Shown piece by piece: positions 1 to 7,931 of a stretch of 17,095 nucleotides of DNA. A program made the translations under genes and the position numbers. A model generated the notes under the pieces. The model had not been told where the DNA came from and made no database searches. It worked only from the letters and a program-made list of their open reading frames with translations. Numbering within the stretch: the first letter of the stretch is position 1; each line of letters begins with the position of its first letter. Origin of the DNA: Candidatus Hydrogenedentota bacterium (GTDB lineage: Bacteria; Hydrogenedentota; Hydrogenedentia; Hydrogenedentiales; CAITNO01); contig CAIXUF010001195.1 of NCBI GenBank assembly GCA_903922535.1, forward strand, positions 1 through 17,095. The letters are read 5' to 3'.

Positions 1-1
1 A

Positions 2-295
2 GCCTATGATCGCAAAATGGTTGCGGTCAACCAGGTAATCAAGTACAAAGGCCGGTTTTACGCGTACTATCATGCCACATGCACGGAAAGCGGCAAGGAT
101 GTGTGGAGCATGAACGTCGCCGCATCGGACGACCTCATCCACTGGGAGAAGTATCCGGGAAATCCCATCGTGAAGCCCGACTACTCCAGCGGGATTCTTG
201 TGGAGGACGGCGCCGCGTTCCGCCTGTACTGCATGCATCAGGCCGTGTCGCTCTTTCTTCCCGCGCAGGCCGCGGCGAAAGCGGACAAGCCCTGA
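2..295 (+). CDS. Glycosidase-like protein (GH43/GH32-type five-bladed propeller), 3' fragment
   Basis: Only the last 97 codons are in the window. The frame is open from base 2 and ends at a TGA at 293-295; the start lies upstream. Visible features are a strand pair ending YKGRFYAYYHAT and the phrase AASDDLIHWEKYPGNPIV, then LVEDGAAFRLYCMHQAVSL. 'SDDLIHWEKY' and a closing 'RLY..H..V' strand are typical of the final blades of GH43/GH32/GH117-like five-bladed propeller hydrolases, which act on plant or algal polysaccharides and oligosaccharides. The catalytic residues would lie mostly upstream, so neither activity nor exact family can be stated. An internal ATG at 17 is in frame but is not a credible start, because coding continues upstream of it. 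The short Ala/Lys-rich tail looks like a natural C-terminus. The gene converges on the PASTA gene. Confidence 0.7.
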   Translation, partial: AYDRKMVAVNQVIKYKGRFYAYYHATCTESGKDVWSMNVAASDDLIHWEKYPGNPIVKPDYSSGILVEDGAAFRLYCMHQAVSLFLPAQAAAKADKP

Positions 296-409
296 CGCGG
301 GCACCCTCTTGATCTCTCCTGACGGAATGCACGACATTGCCCAATAGCCGCATGAACTCCGTGAAATGGTGGTGACTGGATGGCGCGATCGTCATTTCCC
401 GATCAGAAC

Positions 410-440
410 GCGGCCGTGCTGTCTTACCCAGCACGGCCGC
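410..440. terminator. Strong hairpin between convergent genes, possible bidirectional terminator
   Basis: GCGGCCGTGCT (410-420) is perfectly complementary to AGCACGGCCGC (430-440), giving an 11-bp GC-rich stem with a 9-base loop. It sits between the convergent ends of the glycosidase fragment and the PASTA gene. Neither side has a clear run of T after the stem, so it is not a textbook Rho-independent terminator. A transcript-end or mRNA-stabilising hairpin is the likely role. Confidence 0.5.
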
Positions 441-465
441 TGAAATGAAACGCAGCCAGCCTTGC

Positions 466-487
466 AGGCCGGGTTGTCGTCCGGCCT
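466..487 (-). terminator. Hairpin overlapping the stop codon of the PASTA gene
   Basis: AGGCCGG (466-472) pairs perfectly with CCGGCCT (481-487) around an 8-base loop. On the minus strand the stem starts within the TAG stop codon (488-486). With the 410-440 stem it forms two tandem hairpins at the 3' end of this transcript. No U-tract follows it. Confidence 0.4.
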
Positions 488-3400
488 ATGGGGTCACGGT
501 AATGTCCACCGAATCGGTCGAACTCAACCCGCCAATCCTGTCTTCGGTGACCGTTAGCGTGGCGGTGTACACGCCGGGCGTCGGCACAACCGCGAACGTG
601 AAGCATCCGGCCGCCGATGTGTCAGAAGGATAGAAGGTTACGGTCACCGGATCGCCGACCCCATCGGTCACGGCCCAACTGTAGGTCATGGGGTCGTAGT
701 CCGCGTCATAGGAGGCGGAACCGTCCACGCAGGCCTCCGCCGCGACGGCGGATACGATGCTGAAATCATTTCCGGCATTGGCCACCGGCGCGCTGTTCTC
801 ATAGGTGACCGTGTAGGCGGCCGCCGTGCTGGAGCTTGTTCCATCGCTGACGACAAGTTCCACCGTGTAGTCGCCGAAGACATCCGGGACCAGGGTCGGA
901 TTCACAATGCCGGGGTCAGACACGCCTGTGACGGCGCTTCCCGCGGGAACTGCGGTCACCGACCAGGCATAACTGACAATCGTGTCTTCCGGGTCGGTGT
1001 CATAAGAAGTGCCGCCGTCCAACTGCACTGTCTCACAAACGGCTTTCTTCGCGTAACCAAAGGCCAGACCGCCGTACACCACGGTGGCGCCGGCGAGCGG
1101 CGTGCCATTGTAATAGCCGCCGCCGGCCGCCGTGATGGTGAACAACTTGTCGCCCAAGGCGATGTCCTGCGCCAGAAAAGCGGTTCCGTCGGTGTTGCGC
1201 GCCATAGCCGTGGGCCATCCCCACAGATACGTTGTCGCGGGCGGGGCGGGCGGCAGGTTCGCAATCACAGTCATGCTCTTGGGATCAACCGCCTCAAGCG
1301 TGGAATCCCCCCCCAGACTCCTGAATGCGTGAAGCAGCAACCCGGGACCCGAAACATACGCGATGGCATCGTAACCGCCGGAAGTGTCGAAGGCCATCAA
1401 GCCGGTTAACGCGCCGCTCGTCTTGTCCACGGAATACAACCCCGGACTACCGGAGGATTGGGCCACTGCATACAGTGTGCCGTCGTCGGCGAAGGTCAGA
1501 TCGTTGGGTTGCGTGTCCGTGACACCGTATTCAAAAACAGACTTTGCCGCGCCGGTGAGGGGATCCAACGCAGCCAAAAGCAGATGATTGACGCTGGAAT
1601 CGTCCGTGGCTTGGATAACGGCCCACATGGTGCCCGTGGTGGGGTCTGCGGCCAGCCCAAGTCCGCCGGTCACCAGCCAGCTCGAACCTGCCAGCACAAC
1701 GGGAATCGATTCGGTGACGCTCCCGTCGGCGGGATCAACCCAATCCAGGCTGATACCCGTCACTGCGGATTGCTGAAGTCCGTACAACACATTTGAATCG
1801 CTGGTGAGCACCGCCGGCTTGTGCGTGTCCGCGTGCGCCGGATTGGGTGTGGCGGTGATCAGGGCAACGGGCGGCGTGTCGGGGCCCTTCGAGACAACGA
1901 GATTGACCGCCGTTCCCGGAAGTGCAGTGCCCCCCCCGGCCGGCGTTTGGCTGATGACACTGTCGACGGGAATTGTGTCGCTGTACTGCGGGATCTCTGT
2001 TCCCACCGTCAGGTTTGCGGCCATAATGACGGCTTCGGCATCCGACTGCACCATGCCCGTCACATCCGGCACGGGCACGGGCTGTGGTCCCTTGGAGACG
2101 ACGAGGTTCACCGCCGTTCCCGGAAGCACACTCACACCGGCAAGCGGGGCCTGGCTGATAACGCTGCCCGATGCGACGGTGTCACTGTATTCTTCGGTCA
2201 CCGTTCCCACGGTCAGATCCGCGGCGGTGATTGCGAGTTGAGCGTCCGCCTGCACCAGGCCCGTCACGTCCGGCACGGGCACGGGCTGCGGTCCCTTGGA
2301 GACGATGAGGTTCACTGCCGTTCCCGAAGGCACGCTCACACCGGCAAGGGGATCCTGGCTGATAACGCTGCCCGATGCGACAGTGCCGCTGTACTCCTCG
2401 GTCACCGTTCCCACAGTCAGTCCCGCAGTGGTGATGGCGGTTTCCGCAGCGGCCTGCACCAAGTCAGCCACGTCCGGCACGATGACGGGCGCGGGGCCCT
2501 TGGACACAACCAAGACAACCGGTGAGCCCGGCGCAACGCTCTCACTCGCAGGCGGGGTCTGGCTGATGACGCTGCCCAACAGAACGGTGCCACTGTACTC
2601 TTCCGTTACCGTCCCGACAGTGAGTCCCGCGCCAATAATGGCGGCTTCAGCATCCGCCTGCGTCATACCCGTCACGTCCGGCACGGGCACGGGATGCGGT
2701 CCCTTGGAGACGACAAGGTTTATTGCCGTTCCTGGAAGCACACTCACGCCGGCAAGGGGATCCTGGCCAATAACGCTGCCCGATGCGACGGTGTCGCTGT
2801 ACTCCTCGGACACGGTTCCGAAGGTCAGCCCCGCGCCTGCGATTGCGACCCCGGCGTCCGCCTGTGTCATGCCCACAACATCCGGCACGGCAACGGATTG
2901 CGGACCCTTTGACACGGCGAGATCCACGGCAGTGCCCAGTTCCACGCCCACCCCGGCGGGCGGGGCCTGGCTGATGACGATGCCTGCGGGGACGGTGTCG
3001 CTGTATTGTTCGGTCACCGCTCCGACGGTGAGCCCCGCCTCGGTAATGGTAGTTTCAGCGTCCGCCTGTGTCATGCCGGTCACGTTCGGAACGATGACGG
3101 GTGCGGGGCCCTTTGACACGACCAAATCCACTGCCGTGCCCGGTGCCACACTGGTGCCCGCTGTCGGCGTCTGGCTGATGACACTGCCCGCGGGAACGGT
3201 GTCGCTGTACTGTTCAGTCACCGTTCCCAGCACCAGCCCGGCATCGGTAATCACAGCTTCGGCGCCTGCCCGGGCCATGCCTGTCAGATCCGGCACGACC
3301 ACGGGCGCGGGGCCCTTGGAGAGGACGAGGTCCACCGCCGTGCCCAATTCCACACCTGTGCCCGCGGGCGGGGTCTGATCAATGACCTGGCCGACTGGGG

Positions 3401-5834
3401 CGGTCGGGCTGTACTGTTCGGTGACCGATCCAACTGTCAGGCCCGCGCCGGTGATGGCGGTTTCGGCGTCCGCCTGGATCATGCCCACCACATCGGGGAC
3501 GACAGCAGGCGCGGGTCCCTTGGACAGGACCAAGTCCACTGCCGTGCCCGGCGCCACGCTTGTGCCTGCCGTCGGGTTTTGCCCCACAACCTGGCCAACG
3601 GGGGCGGTTGCACTGTACTGTTCGGTTATGGATCCGACGCTCAGGTTCGCGCCGGTGACAGCGGTTTCGGCGTCCGCCTGCGCCAGGCCCACCACATCGG
3701 GCACACTTACGGGTGCGGGACCCTGGGACACCACCAGATCCACCGCCGTGCCCGGCGCCACGCTTGTGCCCGCAATCGGGGTCTGGTCAATGACTTGACC
3801 GGTGGGAACCGTATTACTGTATTGCTGGGTCACGGTTCCAACCTTCAGTCCCGCGTTGGTTATTGCGGTTTCGGCGTCCGCCTGCGCCAAGCCCACCACG
3901 TCGGGAACACCCACGGGCGCGGGCCCCTTGGACACGACGAGATTTACCGCCGTACCCGGTGCCACGTTGGTGGCCACCGTCGGCGTCTGGCTGATGATCT
4001 TGCCTGCGGCGACGGTGGCGCTGTATTCCTCGGTCACCGCACCCACGGTCAGTCCCAAACTCGTAATTGCGCTTTCGGCGGCCGCCTGGGTGAGGCCCAC
4101 CACGAACGGCACGGCAACGGGTGCGGGTCCCTTGGACACGACCAGCGCCACCGCCGTGCCCGGGAGCACGCTTTCGCTGGCCGCCGGGTTCTGGCTGATG
4201 ACACTGCCCACGGCGACAGTGGCGCTGTACTGTTGGGTTATGGCGCCCGCAACGAGGCCCGCGCCGGCAAGGGCAGTGCCCGCGGCCGCCTGGGTCAGGC
4301 CCACCACATTGGGCACGGTCACGGGCACGGGGCCTTTGGAGACAACCAGGTCGACCGCCGTTCCCGGCAGCACGCTCACACCTGCGGCCGGTGACTGGCT
4401 GATGACACCTCCCGAGGCGACGGTTGCGCTGTACTGCTGGGTTACGGTGCCTGTGGCAAGTCCCGCATTTGTCAGGGCGGCGCCCGCCGCCGTCTGGGTC
4501 TTGCCCACCACATTTGGCACATTGACCGGCTGCGGTCCCTTGGAGATGACCAGTGCCACCGTCGTTCCCGGCAGCACACTTGCATTTGCGGCCGGGTTTT
4601 GGCTGATGACACTTCCCGAGGGGACGGTTGCGCTGTACTGCTGGGTCACGGTGCCCGCGGCAAGCCCTGCATTCGTCAGGGCTGTGCCCGCCGCCGTCTG
4701 GGTCATACCCACCACGTTCGGCACGTTGACGGGCTGCGGTCCCTTGGACAGGACCAGCGCCACTGCCGTGCCTGGCAGCACACTTGCATTTGCGGCGGGG
4801 TTTTGGCTGACAACTTTGCCTGAGGGGACGGTTGCGCTGTACTGCTGGGTCACGGTGCCAGTGGTGAGCCCTGCATTCGTCAGAGCCGTGCCCGCAGCGT
4901 CCTGGGTCATGCCCGCCACGTTCGGCACGTTGACGGGCTGCGGTCCCTTGGACAGGACCAGCGCCACCGCCGCGCCCGGCACCGCGCTGTCACGCGCCGC
5001 CGGGGTCTGGCTGATGACCTCGCCGGAAGGGACGGTTGCGCTGAACTGTTCGGTCACCGCGCCCACCGTGAGCCCCGCATGGGTTATCACCGTGGTTGCC
5101 GCCGCCTGGGTCATGCCTGACACGTTTGGCACCGTCACGGGTTGCGGTCCCCTGGAGACCACCATCGCCACCGCCGCGCCCGCCGCCGCGTCCGCGCCCG
5201 CCGCCGGGGTCTGGCCAATGACGTTGCCCGCGGGGACGGTGGGGCTGTACTGCTGTGTTACGGTGCCCGGGGTGAGTCCCGCAGCAGTGATCGCCGCGCG
5301 TGCCGCCTCCAGGGTCATGCCCGCGACGTCCGGCACACTGACGGGTGTTGGTCCCTTGGACAAGACCAAGTCCACCGCCATGCCGGAGGACGCAGCCGTG
5401 CCGGCCGCGGGGTTCTGGCTGACAACACTGCCGGACGGGATCGTGGCGTCATAGGCATTGGTAACCTTTCCCACGATCAGGCCCGCGTTTATGAGTGCCA
5501 TGGTCGCGGAGACCTGGGTCATGCCCGCAACGTTGGGCACGGCCGGGGGCTGGGGCCCCATCGAAAGCACCACCGCAATGGACGAGCCCGAATTGACGGC
5601 ACTTCCGGATGCGGGGTCCTGGCTTGTCACCAGCCCCGCCCCGACGCTCCCGTTGTACTGCTGGGTCACCGTCCCCAGGGTAAGTCCCGCGTCGGAGAGG
5701 GCGGCGGCCGCCGCCGCCTGGGTCTGGCCGGCAAGATCCGGCACGGTCACCGTCGAACTGGACGGGCAACCGCCGCCAATCCCCAAAACGGCCGCAGACA
5801 TTACAACCACGATGCCACGGAGGAACTTGTTCAT
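486..5834 (-). CDS. Giant PASTA-repeat lipoprotein with PKD domains and an inserted propeller-like domain
   Basis: Predicted surface lipoprotein of 1782 residues. I chose the ATG at 5834-5832 because an AAAGAGAG ribosome-binding site lies about 7 bases upstream and a clean signal sequence follows (MNKFLRGIVVVMSAAVLGIG, then GGC). The lipobox at Cys23 (G-G-G-C) is imperfect. An upstream in-frame ATG at 5909 would spoil the signal. Residues 30-1321 are 19 PASTA repeats of 68 residues. Residues 1322-1339 (PVALITATPNPAHADTHK) look like the first strand of a PKD domain. Residues 1340-1597 are a propeller-like region with repeated 'DPxTG' and 'DDGTLYAV' blades. PKD sequence resumes at 1598 (ETVQLDGGTSYD), and a second PKD domain covers about 1682-1782. 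PASTA domains elsewhere bind peptidoglycan fragments in PknB-type kinases and PBPs, but no kinase or PBP domain is present here. Adhesion or envelope binding is a guess. Confidence 0.88.
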   Translation of the reverse strand: MNKFLRGIVVVMSAAVLGIGGGCPSSSTVTVPDLAGQTQAAAAAALSDAGLTLGTVTQQYNGSVGAGLVTSQDPASGSAVNSGSSIAVVLSMGPQPPAVPNVAGMTQVSATMALINAGLIVGKVTNAYDATIPSGSVVSQNPAAGTAASSGMAVDLVLSKGPTPVSVPDVAGMTLEAARAAITAAGLTPGTVTQQYSPTVPAGNVIGQTPAAGADAAAGAAVAMVVSRGPQPVTVPNVSGMTQAAATTVITHAGLTVGAVTEQFSATVPSGEVISQTPAARDSAVPGAAVALVLSKGPQPVNVPNVAGMTQDAAGTALTNAGLTTGTVTQQYSATVPSGKVVSQNPAANASVLPGTAVALVLSKGPQPVNVPNVVGMTQTAAGTALTNAGLAAGTVTQQYSATVPSGSVISQNPAANASVLPGTTVALVISKGPQPVNVPNVVGKTQTAAGAALTNAGLATGTVTQQYSATVASGGVISQSPAAGVSVLPGTAVDLVVSKGPVPVTVPNVVGLTQAAAGTALAGAGLVAGAITQQYSATVAVGSVISQNPAASESVLPGTAVALVVSKGPAPVAVPFVVGLTQAAAESAITSLGLTVGAVTEEYSATVAAGKIISQTPTVATNVAPGTAVNLVVSKGPAPVGVPDVVGLAQADAETAITNAGLKVGTVTQQYSNTVPTGQVIDQTPIAGTSVAPGTAVDLVVSQGPAPVSVPDVVGLAQADAETAVTGANLSVGSITEQYSATAPVGQVVGQNPTAGTSVAPGTAVDLVLSKGPAPAVVPDVVGMIQADAETAITGAGLTVGSVTEQYSPTAPVGQVIDQTPPAGTGVELGTAVDLVLSKGPAPVVVPDLTGMARAGAEAVITDAGLVLGTVTEQYSDTVPAGSVISQTPTAGTSVAPGTAVDLVVSKGPAPVIVPNVTGMTQADAETTITEAGLTVGAVTEQYSDTVPAGIVISQAPPAGVGVELGTAVDLAVSKGPQSVAVPDVVGMTQADAGVAIAGAGLTFGTVSEEYSDTVASGSVIGQDPLAGVSVLPGTAINLVVSKGPHPVPVPDVTGMTQADAEAAIIGAGLTVGTVTEEYSGTVLLGSVISQTPPASESVAPGSPVVLVVSKGPAPVIVPDVADLVQAAAETAITTAGLTVGTVTEEYSGTVASGSVISQDPLAGVSVPSGTAVNLIVSKGPQPVPVPDVTGLVQADAQLAITAADLTVGTVTEEYSDTVASGSVISQAPLAGVSVLPGTAVNLVVSKGPQPVPVPDVTGMVQSDAEAVIMAANLTVGTEIPQYSDTIPVDSVISQTPAGGGTALPGTAVNLVVSKGPDTPPVALITATPNPAHADTHKPAVLTSDSNVLYGLQQSAVTGISLDWVDPADGSVTESIPVVLAGSSWLVTGGLGLAADPTTGTMWAVIQATDDSSVNHLLLAALDPLTGAAKSVFEYGVTDTQPNDLTFADDGTLYAVAQSSGSPGLYSVDKTSGALTGLMAFDTSGGYDAIAYVSGPGLLLHAFRSLGGDSTLEAVDPKSMTVIANLPPAPPATTYLWGWPTAMARNTDGTAFLAQDIALGDKLFTITAAGGGYYNGTPLAGATVVYGGLAFGYAKKAVCETVQLDGGTSYDTDPEDTIVSYAWSVTAVPAGSAVTGVSDPGIVNPTLVPDVFGDYTVELVVSDGTSSSTAAAYTVTYENSAPVANAGNDFSIVSAVAAEACVDGSASYDADYDPMTYSWAVTDGVGDPVTVTFYPSDTSAAGCFTFAVVPTPGVYTATLTVTEDRIGGLSSTDSVDITVTP
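1044..1817 (-). other. Propeller-like domain inserted within the first PKD domain
   Basis: This stretch codes for residues 1340-1597 (258 residues) of the PASTA lipoprotein. It contains repeated short strands of beta-propeller style: LAADPTTGTMWAVIQ, LAALDPLTGAAKSVFEYG, LTFADDGTLYAVAQ, LYSVDKTSGALTGLM and LEAVDPKSMTVIANLP. It is flanked upstream by a PKD first strand (PVALITATPNPAHADTHK) and downstream by the PKD core (AVCETVQLDGGTSYDTDPED). Removing it would join 'ADTHK' to 'AVCETVQLDGG', a normal PKD order. The exact edges are my estimate. Confidence 0.5.
1872..5747 (-). repeat. Nineteen tandem 204-bp repeats encoding PASTA domains
   Basis: The unit is 68 codons, with consensus xVPxVxGMTQADAxxAI, then AGLTVGTVTEQYS, then a turn and xVISQxPxAGxSVxPGTAV, closing with LVVSKGPxPV. 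All 19 units appear to keep the 68-residue length, so the array is exactly periodic at 204 bp. For example, the phrase coding for SKGPQPV recurs 204 bases apart near 4737 and 4941. Units 5-7 (4320-4931) are the most alike at DNA level: a 38-base block at 4618-4655 recurs identically at 4822-4859. Units 1-4 are more diverged, and the last unit has an altered centre (TEIPQYSDTIP). This suggests growth by unequal crossing-over, with recent duplication in the middle. Confidence 0.93.
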
Positions 5835-6242
5835 GGAGTAGCTCTCTTTGTTTCGTTGAAACCAACGACGGTCAATTGCGAAACCCAGTCCAGTAATGGT
5901 CAAGTGCATGCAAACGTCATCATCTTACCCAACTTGACCACTTGCATGCATCTCACGCGCCGCCGCTGGCTGACTTTCAAGAGTGAGAATTGGGGGAGGC
6001 ACCCAGTCGCCCGTGTTCGATTTGGGGGGAAACTAGGGGCGCTCCCCGGAACAGGTATGAATAGTGCGCATGCGGACCAGGAACTAGTTTGGGATGCCTC
6101 TTTTCCCCGCCCCACTGATGCCGCAAACAACTCGCAATTCCGTCCTGGGCCACTTCTGGGGTAAACTTTAGTATGATTGGCGGATGGCCTGTATCCCGGC
6201 GGACGGGCAGAAGCGTTGTATTTGCAGTCAGGAAATCTAAAC
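5835..6242. promoter_or_regulatory. 408-base divergent intergenic region with repeat elements
   Basis: No gene is seen here. It must hold the promoters of the PASTA gene (leftward) and the protease operon (rightward). TGGTCAAG (5897-5904) and CTTGACCA (5933-5940) form an inverted repeat, and each is followed by the palindrome TGCATGCA (5905-5912, 5943-5950). TTGACC hexamers occur on the minus strand at 5870-5875 and 5898-5903 and on the plus strand at 5934-5939. A small perfect hairpin (TCGTTG 5853-5858, CAACGA 5863-5868) lies in the PASTA leader just before its ribosome-binding site. A further 7-bp inverted repeat (AAACTAG 6030-6036, CTAGTTT 6084-6090) may be chance. A TATGAT at 6172-6177 could be the -10 of the protease operon, but no clear -35 is visible. 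Confidence 0.4.
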
Positions 6243-7931
6243 ATGATCAGAGTAGTATCCTTCCTTGCGCTAGTGTTGTGCCTTGCCGCCACCGCCTTTG
6301 CCGACGAATATCCACCCGCTTTGGAACGGGCGGGATACCCTCCCAGTGAATGGCGCGTACTTCTGGCCTGGGAGGAAAACACGGACTCGGACGCGCTCCT
6401 GAGTGGATTCCATCTGGAATCGTTGGCGGGGGGCGGCACAAAGGACCTCTATCTGGACAGCCAGGAGAATGTCCTTTCCGAGAGCGCGCTGCTGGGGCTG
6501 GAGGTTCCGCCCAAGCGCTGGGATGCGCCGCCCGTGACGGTGGCCCCCGAAATCAAGCCGGGCTTTCCGAAAGCAAAGACCTCAAACAGGCCCACCCCCT
6601 GGCTCAGCCTCCCCGCCGAACAACGGCCGGAAACCGTCCTGGCCGCCCCCGAACAAACCACAGAACCCAAAACGGCGGAACAGGACGCCGCCGCCAAGGG
6701 GTTGACCCGGTACGGTTCGGTCATGGACCTTCCCTCCGCGCTCACCTTGCAGGGCGATGCCGCGGCCTTTGGCGCATGGTATGACCTGGCCGACGGCCGA
6801 CGCGCATGGACCGCCACGGTGCGCGTGCTGGGCGCCGTGGGGCTGCGCCTCCACTTTGCCGCGATGGAACTTCCCGCAGGCGCTGAACTGGTCGCGTACA
6901 GCCCGGACGCACCCGGGGATTTGGAGCCTGTCACCGCCTCCACCTCCGGCTGGGGCCCGTCGTGCTTCAACGAGGCCGTCACGCTGGAATGCCGCCTGCC
7001 GGCCGTCACTTCGGCCGAACCGGTGGTCCTCTCCGTTGACCGCATCGGCTGGATGTTCAAAATGCCCTTCGAGAAGTCCACCACAGTAGGCGCGTGCAAC
7101 ATCAATGTTGCCTGCCATGCTGACTGGCTGACCGTGGCCATGGCGGTCGGCCGCCTGGCCAAGGCCAATTCGGACGGGCTTTGGGCCTGCACAGGGGCGC
7201 TCGTCTCCGACACCGTGGCTGATTCGCAGATCCCCTATTTCCTTACGGCCAACCATTGCGTCAGTGACCAGTCAGAAGCCAGCAGCATTGAGATCTACTG
7301 GCTTTACCAGGCCGACACCTGCGACGGCACGGCACCGGCCATGAGCGACGCACCCCGCACCACCGGCGGGGCCACTTTCCTCGCCGGCGCATCCAACAGC
7401 AGCGGCACCGATTTTGCTTTCCTGCGACTGAAGAACAGCCCGCCCGACGGGCTTACCTATGCCGGTTATTCAACCGATCCAGCCGCGGTGGGCACCGAGG
7501 TGACCGCTATTCACCACCCGGAAGGCCAGGCAAAGCGCATTTCCTTCGGCACCATCACAGACACGGGCAGCGCCCGCGACGGCCAGCGCCTCAAGCCCAT
7601 TGACCGCTTCCACGAGATTCACTGGCAGCAAGGCACCACCGAGCCCGGCTCGTCCGGCTGTCCGCTGTTCATCAAGGCCAATCCGCTCATCGTGGGCCAG
7701 TTGTACGGCGGCTATGCCAGTTGCGACTCCATGACCGAGCCCGATTACTTTGGGCGCTTTGACGTCACCTACCCCCTTGTCGAGAAGTGGCTCTCCCCCT
7801 CCACAAGCGGCGGCAACCAGAACGGTTGCCAGTGGTGCAAGGCGGCTGACCCGGCCAACGTCGGCGCCATGGCGGCGCTGGTCGGCGTGCTCATGCTTGC
7901 CGGAATGCTTGGAAGGGGGCCGAAGACTTGA
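6243..7931 (+). CDS. Secreted trypsin-like serine protease (lysyl endopeptidase-like) with CTERM-type tail
   Basis: Predicted extracellular endopeptidase of 562 residues. The ATG at 6243 has AGGA 5' of it at good spacing and begins a signal peptide with a probable cut after AFA at residue 20. The longer frame from 6177 lacks both. About residues 165-275 form a beta-rich pro-region shared with the next gene. The protease domain (about 285-517) has His338 in TANHC, Asp390 in GTDFAFLRL and Ser471 in TEPGSSGCPL, plus GQLYGGYASC before DYFGRF, as in Achromobacter lyticus protease I relatives. Cleavage after lysine is plausible from the family but not shown. The C-terminus has GCQWC (529, 532), a hydrophobic span at about 539-556 and then Arg558/Lys561, which resembles a tripartite C-terminal sorting signal. 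First gene of an operon with the paralogue downstream; the stop codon overlaps the next start. Confidence 0.88.
   Translation: MIRVVSFLALVLCLAATAFADEYPPALERAGYPPSEWRVLLAWEENTDSDALLSGFHLESLAGGGTKDLYLDSQENVLSESALLGLEVPPKRWDAPPVTVAPEIKPGFPKAKTSNRPTPWLSLPAEQRPETVLAAPEQTTEPKTAEQDAAAKGLTRYGSVMDLPSALTLQGDAAAFGAWYDLADGRRAWTATVRVLGAVGLRLHFAAMELPAGAELVAYSPDAPGDLEPVTASTSGWGPSCFNEAVTLECRLPAVTSAEPVVLSVDRIGWMFKMPFEKSTTVGACNINVACHADWLTVAMAVGRLAKANSDGLWACTGALVSDTVADSQIPYFLTANHCVSDQSEASSIEIYWLYQADTCDGTAPAMSDAPRTTGGATFLAGASNSSGTDFAFLRLKNSPPDGLTYAGYSTDPAAVGTEVTAIHHPEGQAKRISFGTITDTGSARDGQRLKPIDRFHEIHWQQGTTEPGSSGCPLFIKANPLIVGQLYGGYASCDSMTEPDYFGRFDVTYPLVEKWLSPSTSGGNQNGCQWCKAADPANVGAMAALVGVLMLAGMLGRGPKT

Noticed and set aside
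3802..5454. Long plus-strand open frame of 550 codons opposite the PASTA repeats (with similar ones at 2296-3378, 1821-2525 and 3579-4394)
   Set aside because: These are antisense shadows of a stop-poor, GC-rich, exactly periodic repeat. Their proteins simply repeat with the 68-codon period, have no recognisable domain, and lack starts with good ribosome-binding sites.
1872..5747. Regular repeats considered as a CRISPR or satellite array
   Set aside because: The period is 204 bp with no short constant repeat and variable spacers. The whole unit is coding and matches PASTA domains.
5835..5909. N-terminal extension of the PASTA protein from the ATG at 5909
   Set aside because: It would add 25 polar residues before the signal sequence, and the start at 5834 has a better ribosome-binding site.
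6030..6090. AAACTAG / CTAGTTT inverted repeat as an operator
   Set aside because: The arms are only 7 bases and separated by 47; this is easily chance in a gap of this size. It is noted in the intergenic entry only.
6177..6242. Earlier start for the first protease at 6177
   Set aside because: It would place 22 residues before a clear signal peptide, whereas the ATG at 6243 has a well-placed AGGA.
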